Below the pieces are notes generated by a model that was given only the letters and a program-made list of their open reading frames with translations, did no database searches and was not told the origin of the DNA. A program made the translations under genes and the position numbers. Positions 8,744-25,505 of a stretch of DNA of 30,190 bases are shown piece by piece (the first letter of the stretch is position 1; every line of letters starts with the position of its first letter). This stretch comes from Chromera velia (taxonomy: Eukaryota; Sar; Chromeraceae), in NCBI GenBank assembly GCA_018398765.1, contig JAHBMJ010001019.1:7501-37690 (forward strand), given 5' to 3'.

Positions 8744-10209
8744 GCACACGTACGTACGTTTTATGCTCCAAATCAGAATGACTTGCATTGTAGCTATGCA
8801 TTCAAACGTTCAAAGAAGGAGAAAGCCTGGCAGCTTCTGGAAGGTTACTGAGAAGAGAAATTGGGAAAATGTTTGGCAAAAGAGACATTGAGGGGATCTC
8901 AACAAAGAAAATGCTGGTCAATACACACACAGGAAGCCAACACAGAAAGCCAGAAAAATGAAGCCATAAAGCCACCCGGTCGAAGAAGGAAGACTCAAGG
9001 TATTGAAGAGAAGAATCGATCGAGTGACCCCTTTTTTTTCTCTCTCTCTCTCTACTGGACTCACATGACGTCATCGCTTCCAACCATCCAGGTCCCCACG
9101 TTAATGGACGTCGACCCTCTCCTCTTCAAAAAGGGCGTTGCAGGACGGAGATCAGTCGCTAGTCGGGCAGAAAATGCGAGAGGCACCTCGCCAGGCGCCA
9201 CGATGGAATTCGCTCCTACATAGTGCCCTGCACAGTTCACTGCGTCGAAGAAGTCGTCACCGCAATTTCCAGCCAGGTTCCGTACCAGCCGTCTCTCCCC
9301 TGCGACTGCCCGAAATCGGGATGCCAGACTCCCCTGCAGTTGCGTGTCTGAATCTGTCACAGACAGTAGGGGAAAGGAATGTCTCAGTTCCCGCTCAAGT
9401 TCTGAGTCAAGGAACCTCAAAAGCTCTACAGGATCGGGGAGGTCGGAGTCCCTCAACACCACCAGCCAGGATGGACCCCCACACCCAGACGCTTTCCTCC
9501 TTTGTGCAACTCTCTGCAACCGCTTTTGCAACTCCACCCCGTCTTTCTCCCTCTCCCACTCATCTTCCCTTTCATTCCCCTCTTCCACTGCATCCGAGAA
9601 ACGACAAAATACCTCCACTGCTGCAAGGATCTTGACAGTGTCTCGATCAGCAGCTTGAGGTCGGAATCCGAACGCATCTCCTATTGTTCTCTCCAGCTGC
9701 ACATCCCCAACATATCCGAGGCTCGAAGTCTCGTTGTCCACACCAAAAGAGAAAGTCACCAAGTCAATCTCAGGGGAGAGAATCGTCTGCAGGCAGAGGG
9801 GCAACGTGAACAAAAATATGCTCAACAGAATTTTTCTACGGAGCCTGCATACTTGCGTCTCTCCCCAGGGCCGCACCGACAACCCAAAATACCGAACACA
9901 AAAAGGGAAAGGCCGTGTAACAGCACTTGTCTAAAAACCCAGGAACAGATCCGAAAACAGCTCTTTCCGGGGAAGCACAATAGACCAACAAAAAAAATCG
10001 TATCACATCAATCCAAACAGGAACCAATCTCTCACCTGCAGGTCCAAATATTCCTCTTGCAAGGCACTCCACCGTGTGCCATCCTCACTGGCCAGAGACG
10101 CTAAGAAGAGCAGAGGTTTGCATGGGTCCCCCCCTCCCCCCACAGAAAGAGGAATGGCCAACACAGCGCACAGCCAACACAAGCACAGCCGAAGCTTCGT
10201 GACCTTCAT
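5858..10209 (-). CDS. Secreted tandem double GT31-like glycosyltransferase
   Basis: Five exons (minus): 10209-10036, 9786-9065, 8685-7947, 7541-6571, 6125-5858. All phases match and give 957 codons. Introns begin GTGAGA, GTGAGT, GTGGGC and GTCAGC and end in CAG or TACAG. Residues 1-22 are a signal peptide (CLCWLCAVLAIPLSV). Domain 1 (about 28-330) and domain 2 (about 514-957) both follow the beta-1,3-galactosyltransferase (GT31) plan. Domain 2 has FLLVISSRW with an RRLRTAL motif (516-537), RFVFLLG (near 556), the metal-binding WLFIVDDDSFV (DDD 676-678), FPYFHAAGF-LFPLGMGFLLS, DMSVGSWLVG, and a late ILVH. Domain 1 has LRDSDL (170-173) in place of DDD and INVGTWMVG, so it is probably non-catalytic. 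The linker around 390-510 is acidic, and an insert before DMSVG carries three GGW-type repeats. The likely role is transfer of Gal or GlcNAc in the Golgi. The start is fixed by the signal peptide. The third donor (GGG/GTGGGC) is the least certain. Confidence 0.72.
6303..6457 (-). other. Possible alternative first exon inside the last intron of the tandem GT31 gene
   Basis: On the minus strand an ATG at 6457 opens a strong signal-peptide-like sequence (MLPWIVFLFVCVVSIQQVSA) followed by about 31 residues. It stops in phase 2 at a good donor (GTGAGT, bases 6302-6297). That phase matches the acceptor of the terminal exon at 6125. Use of this exon would give a 140-residue secreted protein holding only the C-terminal end of the GT31 domain. 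No transcript evidence is available, and chance is quite possible. Confidence 0.25.
8706..8760. repeat. AC microsatellite in intron 2 of the tandem GT31 gene
   Basis: The run is CGCACG, then about 14 AC units, ATATACACGCACACGTACGTACGT. It lies just outside (higher coordinate than) the acceptor at 8687-8686, so on the coding strand it is a TG-rich tract close to the intron 3' end. Confidence 0.9.
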
Positions 10210-10919
10210 TCGTCTTTTTTTTTCACTTCTGATATCCTACGGCCTGCCTAGAAGATCATGGAGTCCTTTTCAGGACGAACAGACAAATTGGTGTACACAC
10301 ACTTGTTGGCGTCTGAATTGTTGATACCCATTGGTGATGGGGAATCTAGCGGACCACCCACCACATTACTCCCTGAACAGCACCAACGAAGTGAGGACTT
10401 GAGTTGATCCATGCACCATCAGTTTGTGGAGTGTGGCGCTGACACATATGGGAGTATCGTGCATACTGTTGCAACCTTGCGGTCCGGATTTCGAGTGATC
10501 TAGCTAGCCGCAGACAAAGAAGCAGATCAAAATGCCGTTGTACGTTTGTGTGATCCGACCTGATCAGACCTCCAATGATTGTCCAAAGAATTCCATTGAC
10601 AAGCTTCAATCATCTTCATTACCATTCATCATGCAGCATTTCGTCACTTGTCTACATCCCGATACATCCCGTCTACGTATGCCGTCATATGCCGTCTCCT
10701 AGGCGAGTCCTAGCTTGGCTCGGCTGTGCTCACTAAGCGTCCGTTTGTGACGTACGTTTTGTGACATCATAAGATCCGCCAATGATCCAATTAAACGCTG
10801 AATTCTGGCATCTTCTGGCGCGTACAGACCTCTCCGACAAGACAGACATTTTCATAGATGCCTTCCTGTGGCACCGATTTGGTCAGTAAAGTTAGTAAGC
10901 GCATTCATACAAGCAACAC
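10210..10919. other. Divergent intergenic region shared by two glycosyltransferase-like genes
   Basis: About 710 bases lie between the ATG of the minus-strand GT31 gene (10209) and the ATG of the plus-strand gene (10920), so both promoters must be here. No TATA box or initiator can be called with confidence. CTAGGCGAGTCCTAG near 10698-10712 is an imperfect palindrome. Paired CATCCCGATACATCCCGTC and ATGCCGTCATATGCCGTC direct repeats lie near 10655-10696, and TGACGTACG and TGACATCAT near 10747-10769. These are candidate factor sites only. Confidence 0.45.
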
Positions 10920-17487
<6,568 letters not shown>

Positions 17488-17686
17488 CTCTCTCTTGAAG
17501 GCAAACAAGCCCTCGAGATCTGACTGTCCTTCCCTCATGCCTTCTACTGACCTCCTGATTTCTTTTCTCCATGCCCGATGCGTGTTTTCTTTGCATGTGT
17601 GTTCTTCAGCAGGTGCCTGAGGCCATCTAAATGGCTTTCTCTTTTTCTGCCTGCCTTTTGATTTCTTCTGTCCGACGTTTGCTTTG

Positions 17687-17914
17687 CCCTAGCTCCCCTG
17701 AGTGAAACGAAATGCATGCAGAGGCCCTAGCTCCCCTGAGTGAAACGAAATGCATGCAGAGGCCCTAGCTCCCCTGAGTGAAACGAAATGCATGCAGAGG
17801 CCCTAGCTCCCCTGAGTGAAACGAAATGCATGCAGAGGCCCTAGCTCCCCTGAGTGAAACGAAATGCATGCAGAGGCCCTAGCTCCCCTGAGTGAAACGA
17901 AATGCATGCAGAGG
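17687..17914 (+). repeat. Minisatellite, six identical 38-bp units
   Basis: Each unit starts CCCTAGCTCCCCTGAGTGAA and ends ATGCATGCAGAGG. Units start at 17687, 17725, 17763, 17801, 17839 and 17877, with no difference seen between them. Each contains a TGCATGCAG that looks like an intron 3' end and a CTGAGTGAA that weakly resembles a donor. The array lies between the end of one gene (17487) and the proposed start of the next (18449). Confidence 0.95.
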
Positions 17915-18448
17915 CAGGTGGAGAGGAGACCTGGGAGACCTTTTCGTTCTGTTTCCAGAAGAACACCAAAAGTCCGTCCGTCCGTCCGTGTGGTTTTTTC
18001 CCCTCCGGGCTAGTCTGGAATCTGCCTCTTTTCTTCTTTTCATTCACTCCACTCTGCCGTGCACTGAGATTTCTCTTCTCTTTCCATTCTGTCAATGAAA
18101 AGCCTGCCTGCCCATCCTTATTGTATTCATTTGATTCAGTTGGGGAAAGAAAGAAAGAAAGAAAGAAATAAAGAAACAAAAGTACGAATGAGTGTTCAAA
18201 TCAAAAATCGGAGTTGGCCTTCATCTGTGCCTGCATGGCCTCCCTTCGTCCGTCCTGCCGCGCCTTTTCTTACGTTCCCTGAATTCCCTTTTTTTGCATG
18301 CAGAAACTGGAGGCGCCTCTTTCTTTCTCTGTTTCGCCTCTTGCCATCCAGCACGCACCTCCATTGTGCACAAATTCCCTCCTTCTGGCAAGTCGCCCGC
18401 TCATGGCAAGCTCAAAAGAATTTGTTCTCAAGCGACCCTGTGTGCAAA

Positions 18449-21400
18449 ATGGACGAGAGGGTAGGCTTCTCTCCAGTGCCAAAGAGTATTACCGACGCGC
18501 TCACGGCCCTACTGCTTGTTTTGCATTTTACAAAGTGGCCGCGTTTCTTTTCGAGACGGCTTGCAGAGAGTCATAAATGTGCTCATTCCTCCGTCGCTCC
18601 CGAGATGCCCCCGACTCCAGTGATATTGGGCGTTCAGGACCATGAAAAAGAAAAGGAAGCCTCGGGAGGAGACTCTGCAGAGACTTGCGGAGACTTGCGA
18701 GTTGAAGTCCAACAAGTGCTGGTGGAACATTTCGGCACCGATTTCGGTCTCTCCAGAGAAGTCTCGGAAGACATCGCTGCGGCAGAATCTACCTCCGGGG
18801 TGTGTCAAGGTGTTCCTTTGCCGGATTTTCCCCTCCGGCTTCTCGCGTGGGGATGTGACAGCCAAAAGGAAATTGCACAGCAGGATGCGGTAGTGACCTC
18901 ATTGGTGAGAGATCTTGCGATGACCGTGCGGTGGGAGGGGTTCCCTGCAGGCCGCACTTTCTCTGGCCTCTCGGCGAATGACAGGAAGATTCTGTGGGAC
19001 GAGTTGGAAGGGCAACGAGAGCAGTTCTGTCTGGAGATTGAAGAGAGGAATGAGAGCATTGAGACAGGCCAAAATTCCTCGAGAGGATCTGATGTTGATG
19101 ATGTAGAGGAGTCAGAGGGACAGAGGAGATGGAGCTCTCTCAGCTCAGTGGCTTGTTCGACTAGTGGGTGTTGCTTTCCTGTCGCCGATCCCCCCTCTGC
19201 TCCATTAGAGGGTGACGGTGCCAAAGCAAGAGAAGAAGGAAGGAGAAGACCGATGCTGACAGAGGAGGAGGAAGAGGAGGAGGAGGAAATGAGTGCATCA
19301 TCTAATTTCTCCTCCTCCCCCTCTTTTTCTTCTTCTCCTTCTTCAGAATCGTCCAGGACCTCGTCCTCCTCACGCTCTCGCGTGGTTGGTATCTCCTATG
19401 CTCACGGCTGTTGTCGTTATGACCAGATGCGGCTGTCTCACACTGCTCTGACAGTCGGGGGTCTGAACGAGACGAGGAGCTACGGCTTTTCTTTTCTCGA
19501 CCGTGATTTTCTTCTAAGGTCGGCCGGCAGAAAACAAGAAGGAAAAGGGACGGGAAGAATCGAAAGAAACACGCGGGCGTCTTGACTGGCATTTTCCGTG
19601 TCAAGAACGAACCACGGGTTTGGCGGGAAGAGAGACCCGGCCCTCTGGGATTCTTTCGAAGTGCCTCCAAAGGACAAAGGACGAAGGAAGGAAGGAAAGC
19701 GGGAAAGAAGGCAGAACTGAATAAATAAATGAAGAAAGGAGTCGTACCTGTGCAGCACAAATCGGCCCAACACCTCTTTGAGCGTGATAACGACGTGCAC
19801 GATAGAGACGTCTCTTCTTGTGAAACAAAATGCAGGGCAGAACCGGTGCTTTCATTCAACCGCACCCTCCAACATGTGCGGGACAAGCTGCCGTCTGCAA
19901 GGATAGGATACTATGCGTGGAAACCTTATGTCCTTCTGAAAACACTGGAGGTCGGTGTGTCAGACGATCGATCACAATCTTTCTGTGTGCGTGGGAGTGA
20001 CTCAGTCAGTCTCTGTCCCTGCTTTCTATGCTAGCTTTGCTTTAGTGGTTTTTCTATCTGCCTATCGATTTCAACGTGTGAGCATTTTTTTTCTGTCTCT
20101 CTGGCGCCTTCACAGATCCTGACGTCTTTCTGTTGTTGCATTTCTCTCCTCTTCTCTTTCTTTTCTTTTGCCTTCCCTTTCTTTGTCCTTCAATCAGGGT
20201 GACCTGCTCGCACCAGCATCTTGAGGCTTCAAGTGTAATTTGAAATTTCCTCCTTACCCCTGCAGGACCCTTCTCTGGCTTGGTTCAGCTCTGTCGTTGT
20301 GTACTCAGACGCTGGGGCTGCCTTTGTCGGGAATTTTCGAGAGAGTGTGCTTGGGCTGCTGGAGGAATCAGACGTGGTGGCTTCGTATTCACCCATGACG
20401 GTTGGTTCGTTTTGATGAAGTACTCCGAACTTTGGAATTTGGATTGGCTGAAAGCATGATTTTGGTGTTGCTGTGCTTACCAGTGCAGGTTAGTTTGCTG
20501 CTGTCTGTACTCCGAATGTGATCCAGAGGCCTTGAAGAGCTTCAGAAAAGCTCTCGGAATGAATACGCGCTGCAGGGCTGGGTAGGCAATAGGAAGGTAG
20601 CGAAACGGTGTGTCTCCCTTCGTCTGTCATGAGTGTGACTGTCAAAAAAAAACAGGTCCGTTCTTTGCTCTGCTTCTTAATACTTGACACATGATTGATT
20701 GCAGGAAGAAGAGTGGACAAAACGAGACGCCTTTGAGGCTTTGGAGGTGGTGGGGCCGAGCGTCGAAAGCGGAAGGCAATTACGAACGGGGGTCATAGTT
20801 GCTCGAAAAACGCCGGTTTCTCTACGGTTCTTCCGCTTGTGGCTAGAAGCGTGCGAAAACCTCCAGCTCATCTCAGAGGAAAAGTCAATTTCTGGTCAGC
20901 GAAGATCTCTTTATATATGTCTGTCTCTTTGACGTAGACTGCCGCCCTGCATCCATGCGGCTCGCTTACCCTCGGGGAAGGGGGGCGGATAATGAGCATC
21001 TCCTGAGGCCGAGATCAGAGAGACTAAGTTGGCCACTTTGCCTTCCTTGCTTTTGGCTGCACTGCTTGTTTGTTGCAGGCCGAGAAAGCGGTCGATTTCG
21101 GAATCACAACGACGACCAGAGCCTCTTCTCGCTGCTGTTCAAGAAATTTGGGTTCAGAGGATTCTATGGTGGGTCAGCGAGAGCAGGGGGGGGGGAGGTC
21201 AACGAAAAAGTTAAAGAGAACTCTGCGATTCTGCACTGTTGCTTCAAGTGCGAGGTGAACGTGTCCTCTCTTGGAAATTTCATTTTTTTCCTCTCACCTT
21301 TCCTTCGTTTTTCTTTCAAGCAACTTCGCTCAATTGTGTTTTGAGGCTCCCTCCACGCAGACACACTGATTGAGGGAGGGCACATGGACTTTCTTGATGC

Positions 21401-21773
21401 ATGTACGCCTCTGTGCTCTCCCGCTGAGATGGCTCTCCACTCTCTTTTGCCTCACACGCTGCATGACTCAAAAGAGGAGAATTGCGCAGCAGCACTGTTC
21501 ATGCTTTGACATCTTTCATGGATCGACGTTTCAGATGAACGGAGTACGTTGACTCAGAATTTGACTGAAACCCACTGTGTATTGTTTTTTGATTCCACGA
21601 CTGCAGACAACATCACGAAAAGCTTCATGAAGTTTGTTCGAAACGAATTGAAGGCCTCCCTTGGGGTGACTCTCTCCGGCCCCTGGTCAGACGAAGCGAG
21701 GAAAAAGCTTCTCGACCTTGCAGAAGAAAACGCGAGAGCCTATATCAATGAACACGCTGACACGTTTCTGTGA
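18449..21773 (+). CDS. GT-A-like glycosyltransferase with WKP / DAG / TKRD / HNDDQS motifs
   Basis: Exons: 18449-19518, 19836-19950, 20266-20400, 20705-20894, 21079-21168, 21361-21402, 21607-21773 (603 codons). All junctions match in phase. The conserved part starts at residue 311 (VVGISYAHGCC). It continues through LTVGGLN, FSFLDRDFL, GYYAWKP (381-387), VVVYSDAGA (about 405-413), EEEWTKRDAF (441-450), GRQLRTGVIVARKT, RFFRLWLEAC, and FRNHNDDQSLFSLLFKKFG. This order of motifs is, from memory, that of an uncharacterised glycosyltransferase-like family common in bacterial polysaccharide loci. The acidic YSDAG is a likely metal or nucleotide-sugar site. The 310-residue N-terminal part is extra, with a short hydrophobic stretch near residue 20 (ALTALLLVLHF), a Glu run and a Ser-rich linker. 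The start is uncertain. If exon 6 is not cut at 21402 the protein ends at a TGA at 21507-21509 instead. Confidence 0.68.
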
Positions 21774-22989
21774 TATGGAAAAAAAAAAATCCCCACTGTG
21801 GTTTTGCAGCGCCCTGGCCATGATCGCAGTGATTAAGTCGGTTTCATTCAAAGTTATCATTGTAATCATGAGTTTTCATTAGTTAATTTTCATTATTAAC
21901 CTATTTATAAAAACTTTTTTAAAAATAAAATTTAATTTATTTTTTTAAACTTTTTCGTATATACATAGTTCAATTCTACGTTAAATTAATTCAGTGAATG
22001 AGGCTTTGAGATATCATTTTGAAGTAAATTAATTTAAGTAAGCACATGCACTTGATCATTTTTTTTTTAAGTTCTATAGTTTAAGTTGATTATTTTTCAA
22101 ATTAAAAGAATAAATTTAGATCTAAGTTTCTAGCTAAGTTTAGACTAGTGAATGATATGTGAACCTCCTTTAATATATTTGATGATGAATTTTATAGTGA
22201 ATTTTATAATTTGTTCGACTCAGATGATCCTAAAGTACAGTTTTTGGAAGGAGATTAGGCTTTAGGTACTTCACTGTGCCATACCTTCTTTCACGGTCTT
22301 AGTCTTTGTGACTGTCCGATGTAAAGACACTTCAATCTGACAGACTAGCTGAGAGAAGACGTCTGGCTTGGGTCAATTACAATGGTTGTACACACTTCAC
22401 GCACATGCACTAATTGATTTTTGTGGTTGCACGCGCGTGCGCGCAGATTATTTTCACTTACGTATGCATGCGTTTGACCGCAGAAAGAGACAGACACGTG
22501 ACGTCAACAGCTTAGAGTGATGGAGTGCGTGGCAGTATGCAGGAATATTACTGGGAAGCATCAATTTGACTAATCAAATTGAACTAATCATCTACGAGTA
22601 ACAGTCTCAGTCTGTCTGATTATTGCAGTTTACTAACGTTAGTGAGCTAGTGAACATGTGCACACTGGCATCATTTGGGCTGTATAGCTAAGTTTGCCAG
22701 GCTAATTAACCGAGACATATAACTGTTATGCACATTCTGCTCATTACCTATCAATAGCTATCATTGAATAATCATTCCCAATTTTTATGTTACTTTACCT
22801 AACCGGGTTAAATTCCACGGAATTTTACTGCAATTTACCTGCCAGTGTGAAATCTATGTGAAATATGGTAGAATTTAATCATTTTAATGGAATTTAGTCC
22901 AGCCAAAAAGAACTTTAAAGAAGCAATGATTGATGTGTTATTGATGTGTTTGTGACTCATCGTGGCGTCAACTAGTCTGAGGGCGTCAA
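21774..22989. other. AT-rich spacer between convergent genes
   Basis: No gene is seen. Composition changes sharply from the genes on either side: poly-A/poly-T rich around 21880-22220, then mixed AT-rich sequence with TGCATGCG and CACGCGCGTGCGCGC near 22430-22475. It holds the 3' ends of a plus-strand gene and of the minus-strand exostosin gene. Weak AAT/ATT-rich direct repeats (GGAATTTTA, GAATTTAAT, GGAATTTAG) lie near 22815-22900. Confidence 0.5.
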
Positions 22990-25086
22990 CTACGCCCACG
23001 AGACATGATAACTTTCACTTTGGCAAGACTCACGCAAGCATCTCTGTCCGGCACTTCCACCAGATGCAGGGTCTGCGCCAGACCTGGAAGCCAAATGTCC
23101 TGACGGATCCTTTTCGCCCGCTAAACGGCTTCCCTCTAACACCCCTCCCCCACTCCCGTCTCGCACCTCACCGACGTTTTCCCGGTATTCCCTTTTGACC
23201 CCTCCCCCCTCTTCCCATCCAGAAGGTTTGGGGCGTCTCAGTGCCACCCGCAGATTGTTAAATAGAGCGAGGGGCAGGCCTGCGCTGCCAAAGTCAATGA
23301 AGAATCGAAGTTCCAACAGACGGCTGCGGAGGAAGAGCTCCTCCTGAGGTGAGATGCCCCGAATTATTTCTTCAACCAGCGACGCTTCTTGTGGTCTCAC
23401 AAATACCACAGCATTATTCCAATTGAAGAAATCACTAAAAGGAAGATGTACGTCCTCCCCAATTACCACCGGAATGCAACCAAACAAAGCGGCTTCGTAA
23501 AGCCGGGAACACATCACCGTCCCTCTCCCCTTCGGCACGAGACAAAATCTGCTGTCCATCAACACACGCAAATGAACCTCCTTGTCACCCATCATCCCCC
23601 ACTCTTTCTTTCCCAAATTCGCCACTAAAATTTCAAAGGAATTCAGGTCTCTCTCTGGCTTTTTCTGCTCGGAGGCAGACAAAGACGGATCTGAATCTGA
23701 CGGAGACGATGAAGGTGGCTGACCACCAAAGCGGTCAAAAAGGATTTTCCGCGTACAGCTGTTCGCGGTCCCCCCAAAGAACATCAAGTGGGGACGCGGA
23801 CGGAAGAGAAGATCTACGGCAGGGGGCGTCTTGGTCCCCCATGCGGTCCCTCCTTCCAAGGCGGTTTCTGTCCCTGCCAACTCGACTATTCTTTTCTCCA
23901 CCTGCTCGCGTGAAACCGCCCTTCCCCCCTCTTGTTGGACAGCGCTGTAAGAGGCAAAAAACAATGGAGGGGGGGGGGAGAGCATGAGAGGGAACTTCGT
24001 GGGTTGAGGTATTACGATGTCCTGATTTCTGTACACACCCTGCAGACATCTGTTAACCTCCTCCCTATCCCTTTCCCCTCTGGGCTGAATAAACCCCCCT
24101 CTCTCCCCGATGCATTCCCTTGCAGGGTCTTGTTGGGCCACGACCGTCTCTGACATGTCCATAGGAACTCTGTACGCTTTTGTGCGATCTAGAAAGAAAT
24201 GATCGGCCGAGTCACTGGACAGAACAGTCCAGTCACTCAGCTCCCGGGATGCCATGGGCATCTCCAGACGCCCCTGATCGATTCCTAGATGGGTGAAGAA
24301 ACCGACACCAACTCGGGCGGGCAAAGACTGTGACAAAGGGTCCTCTGCATTCACCCCTACCCCCTTTGTCCCTCTCCTTGCTAAGGGGAGACCCTTGTAC
24401 CACTCACTTCCTGTGTAGGACCGAACAAGAGGGGCCATGTAGAAACGGTCCGTGATGGCGACGAAGTTGCGGATACCGACTGCGCGTAAAATCGCATGTA
24501 CGTTGTGACCACAGTGGAAGAGGTAGAACGCTGTAGCGTTTTTGGGATCTTTTGTGATGGATGGGCTCATTGCTTCTGTGATCAGTCGAGCTAGGACGGC
24601 TTCATGGGAGTACTGCCATCCCTGGAACTCACACTCTACACCCATCAGGGGCACTGGATCTTCACTTGAGAACGGATAGGGGGGGTAGGCATCAAAGTCG
24701 AAGGACCCTTCTGTGATGGCCATGTCAGCCCTCTGGAGTTTGTGTATCAATTGAGCAAGCTCGAAAGAAGCCACGTCGAGACGAAGGGTAGACGGTGGGG
24801 CGTGGAGGATGAACAATCTCTCGGTGATACCTTCAGTCTCGGTTTTCTGAAGGTCTTCATGCGCCTCTGTCTTGGGAGGCAAGCTGTCCCCCTCGCTCGA
24901 AAAGTCAGACCGCCAAGAGGTCGCACTGGGCCCGTCAAGCGGTACAGATACTTCCAGGCTGTTGCAGACGAGCAACGCAAGGTGCAAGCAGAAGAAAAAC
25001 ACCGGCACCAACATGGCGGGAAAGTGAGAGCGAAACGGACCGGTGAAGCTGAAGAGGTGGAGGTGCAGGACACGAGTCACCCTCAT
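22990..25086 (-). CDS. Exostosin-family (GT47) glycosyltransferase, intronless
   Basis: One uninterrupted frame of 698 residues, unlike its intron-rich neighbours. Residues 25-42 (MLVPVFFFCLHLALLVC) form a signal anchor; Met1 and Met25 are both possible starts. The N-terminal exostosin part shows DPKNATAFYLFHCGHN (180-195, the usual DP-x-x-A-x-x-F/Y pattern). DIVIP (356-360) matches the family KDVVIP motif and LMFFGG (434-439) the following strand. The C-terminal Rossmann half is clear: SRFCLVPKGRG (512-522), the RLYEAALFGCIPVVIGE core (528-544), and LPFSDFFNW (548-556). This places it in GT47, inverting enzymes of the GT-B fold that act on Golgi glycans such as heparan or plant wall polymers. 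The acceptor here is unknown. The last 70 residues (Gly/Ser/Glu-rich) are outside the domain. Its promoter region is shared with the divergent GT61-like gene. Confidence 0.88.
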   Translation of the reverse strand: MRVTRVLHLHLFSFTGPFRSHFPAMLVPVFFFCLHLALLVCNSLEVSVPLDGPSATSWRSDFSSEGDSLPPKTEAHEDLQKTETEGITERLFILHAPPSTLRLDVASFELAQLIHKLQRADMAITEGSFDFDAYPPYPFSSEDPVPLMGVECEFQGWQYSHEAVLARLITEAMSPSITKDPKNATAFYLFHCGHNVHAILRAVGIRNFVAITDRFYMAPLVRSYTGSEWYKGLPLARRGTKGVGVNAEDPLSQSLPARVGVGFFTHLGIDQGRLEMPMASRELSDWTVLSSDSADHFFLDRTKAYRVPMDMSETVVAQQDPARECIGERGGFIQPRGERDREEVNRCLQGVYRNQDIVIPQPTKFPLMLSPPPPLFFASYSAVQQEGGRAVSREQVEKRIVELAGTETALEGGTAWGTKTPPAVDLLFRPRPHLMFFGGTANSCTRKILFDRFGGQPPSSSPSDSDPSLSASEQKKPERDLNSFEILVANLGKKEWGMMGDKEVHLRVLMDSRFCLVPKGRGTVMCSRLYEAALFGCIPVVIGEDVHLPFSDFFNWNNAVVFVRPQEASLVEEIIRGISPQEELFLRSRLLELRFFIDFGSAGLPLALFNNLRVALRRPKPSGWEEGGGVKREYRENVGEVRDGSGGGVLEGSRLAGEKDPSGHLASRSGADPASGGSAGQRCLRESCQSESYHVSWA

Positions 25087-25505
25087 GAACAGTTGCGTGC
25101 GTCAGAAGATGTCAGAAGCGTTGGAAAGCGCCGGCGGAGATGTGAGGAGTGAGTCAGGAGTCTGACACTCATTGTACGGACGTAGCTTCGGATACAAGTT
25201 CGTACATTTTTTGCCGTCTCGTCAAATTCAATTTAACCATATTTATTAATAATTTTTACCCGTCTACGCGCGTACAATGATCTCCTTGATTCTCTTCGAG
25301 GTTCGTCCCAATCAGTGAATCCAGTGTCATGAGGTTTCCCATGGTTACCCTGGCATGGATTAAGATGGTTTACGTTGCAGCCAGACAAACCTACACCAGT
25401 ACCTGACCATGCTCTGATGTGTTCTGCAAGGAAGGAGTGGAGCTGAAAACCACAAAAGTCATCCGTCTCCGGCAACGTCTCCATCTGCATGGTCGCAATC
25501 CAAAA
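25087..25505. other. Divergent intergenic region between GT47 and GT61-like genes
   Basis: About 420 bases separate the two start codons and must hold both promoters. An AT-rich patch (ATTTATTAATAATTTTTACC, near 25240-25259) is the only low-GC element. No clear TATA box or repeat is assigned. Confidence 0.4.

Noticed and set aside
7845-8801. 318-residue minus-strand frame taken whole as a protein
   Set aside because: Its first part is translated AC microsatellite and its last part passes the proposed donor at 7946; only 7947-8685 is kept as an exon.
17610-17630. Extra terminal exon (QVPEAI then stop) for the eleven-exon gene
   Set aside because: It requires a weaker donor at 17376; the GTCAGT donor at 17378 leads in phase to a stop at 17485-17487.
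17687-17914. CRISPR-like repeat array
   Set aside because: The 38-bp units are directly adjacent with no spacers and the setting is eukaryotic; it is a minisatellite.
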